DNA of 64,000 bases from Chitinophagaceae bacterium (GTDB lineage Bacteria; Bacteroidota; Bacteroidia; Chitinophagales; Chitinophagaceae). The notes beneath the pieces are model-generated. The model saw only the letters and a list, made by a program, of their open reading frames with translations, had not been told where the DNA came from and searched no databases. Position numbers and translations under genes: made by a program. Positions 1 to 8,315 of the stretch are shown here, in pieces (position 1 is the stretch's first letter; each line of letters opens with the position of its first letter). The stretch lies in assembly GCA_018335935.1 (NCBI GenBank), contig JAGXRG010000071.1, positions 1-64,000 of the forward strand, given 5' to 3'.

Positions 1-26
1 GGAATAGAAGTTTCCTAAACTTTTGA
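1..26 (+). pseudogene. Truncated tRNA-Arg(CCT) fragment at window edge
   Basis: These 26 bases match the anticodon arm and the start of the variable loop of the two tRNA-Arg copies at 268-339 and 560-659, then diverge abruptly into the nuclease gene that follows. The leading GG resembles the copy that carries the GC-rich D-arm insert (bases 608-609) rather than the intact copy, which has AG there. The T arm and 3' acceptor are missing, so this copy cannot fold into a tRNA. The part left of base 1 is outside the window. Confidence 0.75.
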
Positions 27-28
27 AA

Positions 29-277
29 ATGTTTTACTGTTATGTATTGCAAAGCCTTACCAAAAAAGAATATTTATACAAAGGACATTGCAAAGATTTA
101 AACAGAAGATTGCAAGAGCATAATTCAGGAAAAACTAAATCAAACAAAGCTTATCGGCCATTCATAATACTATATTTTGAAACCTTCAACACATTAATTG
201 AGGCAGTAAAAATTGAGAAATATTGGAAAACTGCTGCAGGAAGAAGATATTTGCAAAAGAAAATTTTGGTCCCATAG
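29..277 (+). CDS. GIY-YIG domain nuclease (small COG2827-type)
   Basis: This 82-residue protein consists almost entirely of one GIY-YIG nuclease domain. The first strand is YCYVLQS, the usual GIY tripeptide is replaced by YKG in 'YLYKGHCKDL', and the family hallmarks 'NRRLQEHNSGKTKS', 'RPFIILYFE' and 'EAVKIEKYWKTAAGRRYL' follow. I chose ATG 29 over the in-frame TTG at 23 because the domain begins directly after it. Relatives are stand-alone nucleases of about 80-100 residues, common in Bacteroidota and of unknown physiological role. The 3' end is unusual: the last three codons and the stop lie inside the intact tRNA-Arg gene (ILVP-stop reads into its acceptor stem and position 10), and its 5' end abuts a broken tRNA-Arg copy. 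That placement suggests mobility or gene conversion targeted at tRNA-Arg, but this is inference. Confidence 0.88.
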   Translation: MFYCYVLQSLTKKEYLYKGHCKDLNRRLQEHNSGKTKSNKAYRPFIILYFETFNTLIEAVKIEKYWKTAAGRRYLQKKILVP

Positions 278-339
278 TTCAATGGATAGAATAGAAGTTT
301 CCTAAACTTTTGATGCAAGTTCGATTCTTGCTGGGACTA
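268..339 (+). tRNA. tRNA-Arg (anticodon CCT), intact copy
   Basis: A 72-nt cloverleaf can be drawn by hand. The acceptor GGTCCCA pairs with TGGGACT (G1-U72 wobble). The D stem is GTTC/GAAT with loop AATGGATA. The anticodon stem GAAGT/ACTTT carries loop TTCCTAA with CCT at 301-303. A 4-nt variable loop is followed by T stem GCAAG/CTTGC with loop TTCGATT, and the discriminator is A339. CCA is not encoded. It would decode AGG. The 5' end overlaps the last 10 nt of the GIY-YIG gene. Confidence 0.93.
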
Positions 340-371
340 CTACATAAAACAAGTTATTTGTTTATTTGCTT
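289..371 (+). repeat. 83-nt direct repeat, copy 1 (tRNA 3' two-thirds plus 3' flank)
   Basis: By eye this is identical to 609-691. It covers the tRNA from the 3' D stem onward and a further 32 nt of non-coding 3' flank (ACTACATAAAACAAG and the T-rich stretch after it). Identity beyond the mature tRNA shows that a segment larger than the tRNA was duplicated or homogenised. Confidence 0.9.
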
Positions 372-559
372 TATACAATAGAATCTATAAACCCCAATAC
401 AATATTTGATTTTAATGTAAAATACAATACACATTAAGGGACAAATAGTGTTGTTACATTAATAAAGTCTGCAGTTGTTGATAAGTAATGCTGAGTATTT
501 AATTGGTTGATTTGTTTAGAACAATTGTTTTAATTTTTAATTTTTTTAATTCAAATATT

Positions 560-659
560 GGTCCCATAGTTCAATGGATATCCGCCCGGCCAAAGCCTTT
601 CGGACGGGGAATAGAAGTTTCCTAAACTTTTGATGCAAGTTCGATTCTTGCTGGGACTA
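560..659 (+). tRNA. tRNA-Arg (CCT) copy interrupted by a 28-nt insert in the D arm
   Basis: Bases 560-580 and 609-659 together match the intact tRNA-Arg at 268-339 exactly, including anticodon CCT at 621-623. Between the D loop and the 3' strand of the D stem sit 28 additional bases (581-608) that are very GC-rich in an AT-rich region. Unless the insert is tolerated as an elongated D arm or removed, the transcript should not fold into a normal tRNA. I know of no bacterial tRNA intron class at this position. Most likely this is a pseudo-tRNA or conversion product. Confidence 0.8.
581..608 (+). repeat. 28-nt GC-rich palindromic insert in tRNA-Arg
   Basis: The insert can form an imperfect hairpin: CCGCCCGG (582-589) against TCGGACGG (600-607), with one C-A mismatch and a terminal G-T pair, around a 10-nt loop. 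Its base composition differs sharply from everything around it. It separates two segments that are contiguous in the intact copy, so its borders are defined to within a base or two. Confidence 0.7.
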
Positions 660-691
660 CTACATAAAACAAGTTATTTGTTTATTTGCTT
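609..691 (+). repeat. 83-nt direct repeat, copy 2
   Basis: Identical partner of 289-371. It begins directly after the GC-rich insert and runs 32 nt beyond the tRNA discriminator base before the two copies diverge. Confidence 0.9.
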
Positions 692-711
692 ATAAGTAAG
701 AATTAATAGCC

Positions 712-1524
712 TTATACAACCAGCTCATACTCAGTTTCCAACTCGTTATATTTATTATATTTTGCAGTTTGTACAATTCCTAATCTATACAGCTGTAACA
801 GCATATCTTTTGTACAATTTGTATTAATTTTTCTAGAAATATGTGTAATATGATTGTCGAGTGTTTTTAATGAGATACTGATTAATTCAGTTATCTGAAG
901 TTTAGTAAGATTGGTACAATACATTAATAATACTGTTACTTCTTTTTCAGTAAGCTTCAACTCCTGCGTTACTGTTTGTAATTCTTTTAAACTAATTGTT
1001 GCTATTGTTCTTGAGTTTAAAATCTCTGGTGTAATAGTTTGATTTTGAAATGACATCTTACTAAAATAATAATCTCCATTGGAAACTCTTTTAATGGAAA
1101 GATGAAAATTATATTTATGAATGTCTCTATTAATATTATTAGAATATTCTTCTACAGATTTTTTTGGAACAAATCCTAAAGCACCTGCACTGATACTAGT
1201 GGTTAATGCTGTTAGAGTTGTATACTCACTTAGAATAATAATTTTAACATCTGGGTATAATCTTTTTAAAATAGTTGTAGTTTGAATTCCATCAATCACT
1301 TCCAATTCATAAGCTATTATAAAAATATCAGGTAAAATATTTGTCTGACAATACTTTAATAATTTATATCCATCAGAAAAAGTTGAAACAACAATACAAT
1401 CATCAAATTGTTCAAGAATTTTTTCAATCTTATTTAAAAGTTTCTGATTGCTTTCAGCGATAGCAATAGTTAATGGTTTGTTTGCTAATAAACTACTAAT
1501 AGAAAAGATGTTTCGTGTGCTCAT
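712..1524 (-). CDS. LuxR/NarL-type response regulator with degenerate receiver domain
   Basis: A 270-residue protein. Residues about 17-130 resemble a response-regulator receiver, and about 190-250 a LuxR-type helix-turn-helix ('LTEKEVTVLLMYC', 'ISLKTLDNHITHIS'). The phospho-acceptor position is alanine: in the segment IFIIAYELEVIDG, A71 replaces the usual Asp. The N-terminal acidic pair is AES instead of DD, while the switch Ser (S99) and Lys (K121) remain. It is therefore probably not regulated by phosphorylation. I use ATG 1524; the longer frame would start at TTG 1539. It faces away from the GH5 gene, with 159 nt between them, and could regulate the island that follows. Family function is known; the target is not. 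Confidence 0.85.
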   Translation of the reverse strand: MSTRNIFSISSLLANKPLTIAIAESNQKLLNKIEKILEQFDDCIVVSTFSDGYKLLKYCQTNILPDIFIIAYELEVIDGIQTTTILKRLYPDVKIIILSEYTTLTALTTSISAGALGFVPKKSVEEYSNNINRDIHKYNFHLSIKRVSNGDYYFSKMSFQNQTITPEILNSRTIATISLKELQTVTQELKLTEKEVTVLLMYCTNLTKLQITELISISLKTLDNHITHISRKINTNCTKDMLLQLYRLGIVQTAKYNKYNELETEYELVV

Positions 1525-1683
1525 AGGACTTTTAAGCAATTTTAAATAATCTGTGAGGTGATTTACCTATACGTTTTTTTAATCTGAGTATTTTACCTTA
1601 TTGCTATCACAAAATTAGCATTTTTTGCCCATTTTATAGGTGTTTCAGCGAAATGAGTTTTGCCCTAACAAAAACTCATACTC

Positions 1684-2742
1684 ATGAAAACACATTTTTT
1701 TAAAGTTGCAATTTATATGTTTTTATTAAGCAACTTCACTAACTTAAATGAAATCAAATCTCAAACACCGGTTTATGGAATTACACTTTGTGGAGCAGAA
1801 TTTGGAGAAAATTCTTTACCTGGTCAAATTGGTAAACACTACACCTATCCTACAGTTGAAGAGATTGAATATTTTGCTTCAAAGGGTGTAGATCTTATTC
1901 AGCTGCCGGTAAAATGGGAAAGAATTCAAAGAACATTAGGTGGAAATTTAGATGCCATTGAAATGAGTTATATATTAAAATTTGTTGATGAATGTAATAG
2001 AAAAAATATTAAGGTTAATATAGTATTACAAAATTTTGGTAGATACAACTACAACGGAAAAATGCTCATTGTTGGTGGTCCTTATTTAAAGGGATGGCAC
2101 TTGGCAGATTTTTGGCAAAAAATGGCAAAAGTATTAAGCTATAAGAAAAACATATTTGCATTCAGCATTATGACTGAACCTTATGAAATGGCTGGCTATA
2201 ATTGGCCATTAAGTGCACAAGAAGTTGTAAATGCAATAAGGGAAGTAGATTTTAAAACAACTATTATTATTGATGGAGATAATTACTCAAACCCTGCAAC
2301 TTGGCTTCAATATAATGACAAATTAAAATACATTACCGATCCTGCCAATAATATGATGTTTAACGCACATTGCTATTTTGATTATAATTTCTCTGGAAGA
2401 TATCATTTGCCTTATGATAAAGATGGTGCTCATGAATGGATAGGTGTTGAACGATTACAACCATTTGTACAATGGCTTAAAAAGAATAACAAAAAGGGCT
2501 ATGTTGGAGAATTTGGAATTCCAAAAAATGATAAAAAGTGGTTAAAAGTGATGGAAAATTTTTTAAACTATACCGCTGCTAATGGATTAAGTGCTTCATA
2601 CTGGGCAGCAGGCCCATGGTGGAAAGATTATAGTCTTTCTATTGAGCCTATCAACAATATAGATCAGCCTCAAATGATTTTATTTGCTAAATACTTTAAT
2701 AATAAAACAAATTATTTAAATACTTATGCAGTTAGTAAATAA
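1684..2742 (+). CDS. Secreted GH5-family glycoside hydrolase (cellulase-like)
   Basis: A 352-residue protein with a hydrophobic signal peptide (residues about 1-27). It has a TIM-barrel GH5 pattern: 'ASKGVDLIQLPVKWERIQ' near 65-82, the acid/base glutamate E165 in 'IMTEPYEMAG' (TEP where NEP is usual), His229 in 'MFNAHCYFDY', and the nucleophile E276 in 'YVGEFGIP'. The aromatic segment 'SASYWAAGPWW' fits the substrate cleft. Family members hydrolyse beta-1,4 glucans or related polysaccharides in the periplasm or outside the cell. It is the only plus-strand gene between the tRNA cluster and 23 kb, and it ends 2 nt from the convergent kinase gene. Next to the GT2/YaiO operon it could play a BcsZ-like trimming role, but that link is inference; the substrate cannot be read from sequence. 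Confidence 0.9.
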   Translation: MKTHFFKVAIYMFLLSNFTNLNEIKSQTPVYGITLCGAEFGENSLPGQIGKHYTYPTVEEIEYFASKGVDLIQLPVKWERIQRTLGGNLDAIEMSYILKFVDECNRKNIKVNIVLQNFGRYNYNGKMLIVGGPYLKGWHLADFWQKMAKVLSYKKNIFAFSIMTEPYEMAGYNWPLSAQEVVNAIREVDFKTTIIIDGDNYSNPATWLQYNDKLKYITDPANNMMFNAHCYFDYNFSGRYHLPYDKDGAHEWIGVERLQPFVQWLKKNNKKGYVGEFGIPKNDKKWLKVMENFLNYTAANGLSASYWAAGPWWKDYSLSIEPINNIDQPQMILFAKYFNNKTNYLNTYAVSK

Positions 2743-2744
2743 AA

Positions 2745-5051
2745 TTAAACAGTTGGAATTAAAACTTCAAGTAAACAACCTTTACCTAATGCAGAAGTTA
2801 TTTTTACGGAACCATTATATACCATTGCTCGAGTTTGTATATTGAGTATTCCTATACCATTTCTTTTGGCATTCACATCAAATCCAACACCTTTATCTTC
2901 TATTAATAAATGATAATGATTTTTCTTTTTTTGTAAAACTATTTTTACCCTGTTTGTTTGGGCATACTTAATAATATTTTGTAATTGTTCTTGTATAATT
3001 CTGTAGAAGGTTAATTTTAAATCATCAGAAATTTCTCTCTCATTAATATTTAAAAATTTTAAACTAATTTTTAATTGAGAGGAATGTTCAGTTAGCATTG
3101 CCAACTCTTCTAAAGCATCTTCTAATGAATTTTCATCAATTAATCTAGGTACTAATGCATGAGAAAGGCCTCTGATTTCAAAGTTTGCTTTATCTACTAA
3201 AGCTTCAACTTGTTCTAAACTAACTTTTCCAGATTTTATATCTTTTTTTGCTAAAGCAATATAAATTTTAGCCGTTGCCAAAAGCTGACAAACATTATCA
3301 TGAAGTTCTAAACCAATTTTTTTACGCTCCCGTTCTTGAGCAACAATTACTGCATCAGTTATGGCTAATTGCTTTCTTAATTTCTCTTCTTCTAACTCCT
3401 TTTCTAGTAATACTTTATTAGTAATGTCTTTAGCAATAGCCAAGTAAAAGTCTGTTTCTTGTATTAATTGATAAGTCCAGTTAAACCAATGTTCATGACC
3501 ATTTTTTCCAATCAATCTATTTGTAAATGACTGCACTTTTTGTAAGCTATTCTCTAAAGAAATAGAGTTCAAAATAGAATGTTCAACATCTGCCTCATGT
3601 ACAATATCGGTAAAGTGTAGGCCTAACAAATCTGGTTCACTGTAACCAAGTATAGTCTGAAAGGCTTGATTCACTTTTTTATATAAATTATCTTTACCAA
3701 TTATACAAATTAAGTCGGGCGAATGATCAAATATATTTTTAAGTTGAACTTCTGTTTTTTTTCTATGAATGTTATCAGCAATATTAGAAATACATGATTC
3801 AAACAGTGAAATAAAAGATGTATCTGCTTGTGCTATATGAGTATCATAGAAAGCAAAAACAGCTATTGTATTTAGTTTGAATTTAATTGGAAAAAAATAA
3901 GCGGAGTAAAAGTTATTCTTTATGGCATATTCTTTTCGTAAATAAATATTATACTCTTGAATGTTTGGTATAAAAATAAACTTTCCATTTTTCAAAACTT
4001 CACCTACTACCCCTTCTCCTAATTGAATTTCGTTTTGATTGGCTTCTATATTTAAATGATTATGTAGTGAAAATGTTGCAGCTAATCTTAATGCACTTTC
4101 ATCTATATTAGTTATCCAAGCTTCACCGATATATTTGCCTACGGATATACAAAATTCTCTTAAAGTATTTTCCAAACAATGATCCATCGATTCTTCTTCT
4201 AGAAAAATATTTGTGATATTATAGTTTATTTCTTTAAGCTTAGATTCTTGTATTCGTTTGGATATATCTGAAAAAATAACAACGGCTCCTACAACTTTGC
4301 TTTTCTCAATAATTGGACTAGCATGATATTCGACATGAAAAAACGAACCATCTTTTTTCCAAAATACTTCGTTAGAAATGGTACATGAAGTCTGAGTAAT
4401 TTCTGTTAACTTAATGGGACAATCTGATTCGGGATAATTTCTTTGGTCTGACTTTTTTGAATGAATCAGTTTATGCATGTTTTTTTGAATACATTCTTCA
4501 CGTGAATAACCAATCATTTGAAGGGCAGCATCGTTGATGAATGTACAATTTCCTTTTAAATCTATACCATATATTCCCTCTTTTGTTGATTTTAATAATA
4601 ACTCAATATGATATAGTAATCTTTCTTGCTCCTTAGCTAATAATTTTTTATTAAACTTTTCTTTATTTTTTTCAAATGCTTGAAGAATTGCCAAAGGCAA
4701 TCTTTGCATACGATCTTTAAGAATATAATCATCTGCACCTTCTTGAATAACAGAAACAGCAAACTCTTCAGATACAGTTCCTGTTACCAATATAAATACA
4801 GTAGGATAATTAATTTGAGGGTAGTAATTTTTATAAATTTTTAATGCTTCAACCGAATTAAAATTGGGCAAATTATGATCAGACAAAATGATATCTGGCT
4901 TAAATTCTTTAATTTTTTTTTCGAAATCTTTTTTGTTATCTACTACAACAAATTCAGCTGAAATTTCAGATCTACTTATTAAATGTTTAACAAGTTCAAC
5001 ATCAGAAATTTGATCTTCAAGAATTAAAATTTTAAATACACTATCAACCAT
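2745..5051 (-). CDS. REC-PAS-GAF-PAS sensor histidine kinase (NarX-type dimerisation domain)
   Basis: A 768-residue cytoplasmic kinase with no membrane segment. Domains in order: receiver (about 5-125, acceptor D58 in 'PDIILSDHNLP'), PAS (about 145-270), GAF (about 275-435), PAS (about 440-555), a HisKA_3-type dimerisation domain with H584 in 'GLELHDNVCQ', and an ATPase domain (G1 box 'EDKGVGFD', final residues about 670-768). The HisKA_3 type normally pairs with LuxR/NarL regulators; two lie in this island (712-1524 and 15953-16582). It overlaps the upstream Rcp1-type regulator by one base (TAATG), so the two are translationally coupled. The N-terminal receiver suggests it receives phosphate from another kinase, perhaps that of 5518-7779, before controlling its own activity. 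Confidence 0.93.
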   Translation of the reverse strand: MVDSVFKILILEDQISDVELVKHLISRSEISAEFVVVDNKKDFEKKIKEFKPDIILSDHNLPNFNSVEALKIYKNYYPQINYPTVFILVTGTVSEEFAVSVIQEGADDYILKDRMQRLPLAILQAFEKNKEKFNKKLLAKEQERLLYHIELLLKSTKEGIYGIDLKGNCTFINDAALQMIGYSREECIQKNMHKLIHSKKSDQRNYPESDCPIKLTEITQTSCTISNEVFWKKDGSFFHVEYHASPIIEKSKVVGAVVIFSDISKRIQESKLKEINYNITNIFLEEESMDHCLENTLREFCISVGKYIGEAWITNIDESALRLAATFSLHNHLNIEANQNEIQLGEGVVGEVLKNGKFIFIPNIQEYNIYLRKEYAIKNNFYSAYFFPIKFKLNTIAVFAFYDTHIAQADTSFISLFESCISNIADNIHRKKTEVQLKNIFDHSPDLICIIGKDNLYKKVNQAFQTILGYSEPDLLGLHFTDIVHEADVEHSILNSISLENSLQKVQSFTNRLIGKNGHEHWFNWTYQLIQETDFYLAIAKDITNKVLLEKELEEEKLRKQLAITDAVIVAQERERKKIGLELHDNVCQLLATAKIYIALAKKDIKSGKVSLEQVEALVDKANFEIRGLSHALVPRLIDENSLEDALEELAMLTEHSSQLKISLKFLNINEREISDDLKLTFYRIIQEQLQNIIKYAQTNRVKIVLQKKKNHYHLLIEDKGVGFDVNAKRNGIGILNIQTRAMVYNGSVKITSALGKGCLLEVLIPTV

Positions 5052-5506
5052 TATTTAACTTTTTTTAAACTATTTTCACATGAATTATTTAATATGAGCC
5101 AATAAAATCCAAGGTCTTTAATAGCATCATAAAAACTCTCAAATTCAACCGGTTTTACTATATAACTGCTTGCACCTATTTGATAACATTTTTCAATATC
5201 GGGATGTTCTTTAGATGAGGTAAGAATAACTACTGGTATTAATTTAGTTTTTTCGTTTTCTTTCAGTTTTTCAAGAACTGTTATGCCATCTACTTTGGGC
5301 ATTTTAATATCAAGTAAAATCACTTTGGGTAAAATGTCTATATTCCTTCCTTGATATACTCCCTTTCCAAATATGAAATCGAGTGCTTCGGCACCATCTT
5401 TTAAATGCACCAAATTATTAGCTAAATTGTGCTTCTTTAATGCTCTAATGGTAAGCTCAGCATCACTCATATTATCTTCTACGAGTATAATTTCTATAGG
5501 ATTCAT
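5051..5506 (-). CDS. Single-domain response regulator, Rcp1-like
   Basis: A 151-residue stand-alone receiver. The acidic pocket is 'ILVEDN', the acceptor is D66 in 'ILLDIKMPKVDG', the switch residues are 'ILTSS', and the conserved Lys is in 'YIVKPVEF'. The longer loop before D66 and the shape of the domain resemble Rcp1, the partner of phytochrome-like kinases, which fits its place 11 nt downstream of the PAS kinase at 5518-7779. With no output domain it probably relays phosphate, possibly to the receiver of the kinase encoded next. Confidence 0.93.
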   Translation of the reverse strand: MNPIEIILVEDNMSDAELTIRALKKHNLANNLVHLKDGAEALDFIFGKGVYQGRNIDILPKVILLDIKMPKVDGITVLEKLKENEKTKLIPVVILTSSKEHPDIEKCYQIGASSYIVKPVEFESFYDAIKDLGFYWLILNNSCENSLKKVK

Positions 5507-5517
5507 AAAATTATTTT

Positions 5518-7779
5518 TTAATGTAATTGAATAGGTATAGTAAAATAAAATGTAGCTCCTTTATTTAATTCTGCTTCTGCATATACAGTTCCTCCTAAAC
5601 GATTAATAATACGTTGAACCAAAGCAAGGCCTACCCCTGTTCCTTCATATTCATTTTCTAAATGCAGTCTTTGAAACACACCAAAAAGTTTATTATAGTA
5701 AGTCATATCAAAGCCACATCCATTATCTTTAACATATATAATATTTTTATCAGGTTTTTTAATTAACCCAATTTCAATTTTTGGTTTTTCTGATTTTGAA
5801 GAATACTTTAAAGCGTTAGAAATTAAGTTTTGAAAAACATGACTGATTAAAACCGGATCAGTAATATGAATGCCTAAGTTCTTAATTGTAACTTTTGCAT
5901 TATAATGGTTGGTTCTAATGATTTCTTGATAGGCTTCTTTTGCTATTTGAGTGAGATTTATACTTGCTTTATTAATAGCTTTTTTACCCATTCTTGAAAA
6001 CTCTAATAAATCATCTATAAGATGCCCCATTTTATTAGAATTCTGAATGATAGTGTTTAACAATCTTTTACCTTCAGTATCTATTATTTGATCATAATCT
6101 TCTAACACCATTTTTGAATAACCAATTATAGCACGTAAAGGGCTTCTTAAATCATGAGAAACAGAGTATGAAAAAGATTCTAGTTCTTTATTAATTTGAT
6201 TTAATTGTTCTGTTCGTTGCTCTACTTTTTTTTCCAGATTTGCATTTAATTCTAGAATTTCTTTTTCCATTGCTTTTTTCTCTGAAATATCCAGAACGTA
6301 GGCCACACCTTCATCTAAATTGTCAGTACTTAAAGCAGCAGCTGCTAGTAAAATATAAACTCGTGATCCGTCTTTTCTAATATATTCTTTTTCGAAAGGG
6401 TCACAATAACCTTTATATTCTATTTGCTTTAAAGCTTTTTGATCAATACTTTCATATTCTTTAGGTGTAAGTTCTACCCATTTTATTTTTCCTTCATAAA
6501 GATCCTCAGGAGTATATTTTATAATATCTAAGAAAACCTGATTTGCATCTAAAATATCTCCATACTTATTCCAGAATATAAAGCCCATTAATTTAGATTC
6601 AAAAATTCTTCTAAATTTTGCTTCTGAATATTTAAGTTGTTGTTCTGCTTGAAGCTTTGCAGTAATATCATTAACAACTACGGCTCTTACTAATTGATGA
6701 TCAATTAATAAATCATGGGTTTTAACTTCTACACTTATAACAGTGCCATCTTTTTTTAAGTGCCTCCATATTCCAATATCACGTGTGCCTTCTCTAAATT
6801 CTCTATTTAGACTCGAAAATCGTTGTTTATCTTCCTCAGGCCTTATGTCTATAGCAGTCATCCTTAAAAACTCCTCACGACTGTATCCGTAATGATTCAC
6901 TGCAGCTTCATTAACATCAATAAACTTTAAAGTAGGTAAATCCAGGAGCCAACAGGGTAAAGGATTATTATCAAAAATATTTCGATATTTTAACTCGCTT
7001 CTTCTTAGGGCTTCTGTTCTCTCAATAACTTTTTGTTCTAATGTTGCATTAAGCTGGTTAATTTTTTCTATATTTTTTTTCCGTATGGTATTATCACGTA
7101 AAAAAGCAATAAAAATAGTTTGTTCATTTTGCTTTGCAGGTGAGATGGTTAATTCTATTGATACTAGTGATTGATTTTTACGTAATGCTTCAAGTTCAAT
7201 AGTTTTGTTTAATATATTGCTCTCGCCAGTTGTTAAAAAATGGTTTAACCCACGTTTATGTTTTTCTCTGTATGCTTCTGGAATTAAAATTTCATAAATT
7301 GGTTTATCAATTACTTCATCTTGTTTCCATCCAAATAATTTTTCAGCGGCTGTATTCCAATTTAAAATTATACTTTCACTATTAATAACAATAATTGCAT
7401 CTGGTGCATTGGATATAATGGTTTGAATTTTTTGTTCTTTTTCTTTAAGTGCCTCACTAAAATAAGCCAATTCTTCACCTAAAACATTTAAACCTGCTCC
7501 AATAGCATCAATTTCATCTCCTCCGATATTAACCTTTACTTTTTCACTAAAACTAAGCTGTGAGTACTTGATAAGCACATCAAAATAATATAATAATCTA
7601 GTTTGATTATAGTTTAAAGATTGTTGAATTTCATTGAGTTTTTTTTTAATGTCTGATAACTTTTTATAAATATTTTGATGATCTGATGTATTATTTACAA
7701 TAGATTTAAGTGTCTCTTTCTGAAATTGAGATTCAATATTTTCTATATTTTCAATAATATTTTCAATTTGATTTTGCAT
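5518..7779 (-). CDS. Multi-PAS sensor histidine kinase (phytochrome-type transmitter)
   Basis: A 753-residue soluble kinase. An N-terminal helical region (1-110, Asn/Ile/Glu-rich coiled coil) is followed by three PAS domains (about 115-235, 260-385, 385-505), coiled-coil linkers ('LNATLEQKVIERTEALRR', 'LNANLEKKVEQRTEQL'), a HisKA domain with H542 in 'SVSHDLRSPLRAI', and a C-terminal ATPase ('YVKDNGCGFDM', 'EGTGVGLALV'). The transmitter resembles those of cyanobacterial phytochromes, which signal to Rcp1-type regulators; such a regulator is the next gene. I see no GAF/PHY chromophore module, so the signal is unknown. It lies 14 nt downstream of the STAS-like gene and is probably co-transcribed with it. 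Confidence 0.93.
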   Translation of the reverse strand: MQNQIENIIENIENIESQFQKETLKSIVNNTSDHQNIYKKLSDIKKKLNEIQQSLNYNQTRLLYYFDVLIKYSQLSFSEKVKVNIGGDEIDAIGAGLNVLGEELAYFSEALKEKEQKIQTIISNAPDAIIVINSESIILNWNTAAEKLFGWKQDEVIDKPIYEILIPEAYREKHKRGLNHFLTTGESNILNKTIELEALRKNQSLVSIELTISPAKQNEQTIFIAFLRDNTIRKKNIEKINQLNATLEQKVIERTEALRRSELKYRNIFDNNPLPCWLLDLPTLKFIDVNEAAVNHYGYSREEFLRMTAIDIRPEEDKQRFSSLNREFREGTRDIGIWRHLKKDGTVISVEVKTHDLLIDHQLVRAVVVNDITAKLQAEQQLKYSEAKFRRIFESKLMGFIFWNKYGDILDANQVFLDIIKYTPEDLYEGKIKWVELTPKEYESIDQKALKQIEYKGYCDPFEKEYIRKDGSRVYILLAAAALSTDNLDEGVAYVLDISEKKAMEKEILELNANLEKKVEQRTEQLNQINKELESFSYSVSHDLRSPLRAIIGYSKMVLEDYDQIIDTEGKRLLNTIIQNSNKMGHLIDDLLEFSRMGKKAINKASINLTQIAKEAYQEIIRTNHYNAKVTIKNLGIHITDPVLISHVFQNLISNALKYSSKSEKPKIEIGLIKKPDKNIIYVKDNGCGFDMTYYNKLFGVFQRLHLENEYEGTGVGLALVQRIINRLGGTVYAEAELNKGATFYFTIPIQLH

Positions 7780-7793
7780 TACCTAGATGTAGT

Positions 7794-8189
7794 TTATAAT
7801 TTTTCCATTAACCATTTTATTGCAGCTTTTTCATCATTAAACATTTTTACCGGGTAGGGCTGAAATTTTAAATTAAAAAATAAATTAGCTACCATTTTAC
7901 CCATAATTGAATCCGATATCATGGCTATTGCTTTAGTTATCTTTGGTAGTTCAGCAGCAGCATATTCTCTTACTTCTCTTGTAGTTTCACCTGCATGAGT
8001 AACATCAATAAGCATACAAATTTTTTCATTTTTTGAATGCTGTTTAATAAATTCAATTACTTGTTTTGTTTCTTCAATTTGTTGTTGATTAACTTTCTTT
8101 GATATGGAATAAAGAATGCCATGTTCATCAAACCAAATAATTGAGGATGGAAACTCTGTTACTTCATATGTTGTAGTAACTTGTATCAT
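7794..8189 (-). CDS. Small STAS/SpoIIAA-like protein (DUF7793-like)
   Basis: A 131-residue protein without signal peptide or membrane segment. The alternating strand/helix pattern ('IIWFDEHGILYSI', 'ICMLIDVTH', 'AIAMISDSIMGKMVANLFF', 'YPVKMFNDEKAAIKWL') fits a SpoIIAA/STAS-like fold, and I recognise it as similar to a family common in Bacteroidota signalling operons. It is the first gene of a four-gene signalling operon (8189 down to 2745). It may be an anti-anti-sigma-like partner or a sensory input module; no catalytic residue is evident. Confidence 0.75.
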   Translation of the reverse strand: MIQVTTTYEVTEFPSSIIWFDEHGILYSISKKVNQQQIEETKQVIEFIKQHSKNEKICMLIDVTHAGETTREVREYAAAELPKITKAIAMISDSIMGKMVANLFFNLKFQPYPVKMFNDEKAAIKWLMEKL

Positions 8190-8315
8190 TTATGATGATT
8201 TTTCACAAAGAAAAATAATTATCAAGCCAATTATTTAAACAGAAATATATAATTGGTGTAGAACAAAATATTACAGCAAATTTTTCAATTATAAAAAAAA
8301 GAAAAAGGCATTACT

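Noticed and set aside
1-711. CRISPR array or integron-like repeats
   Set aside because: The direct repeats are tRNA copies with unequal spacing and no cas or integrase gene.
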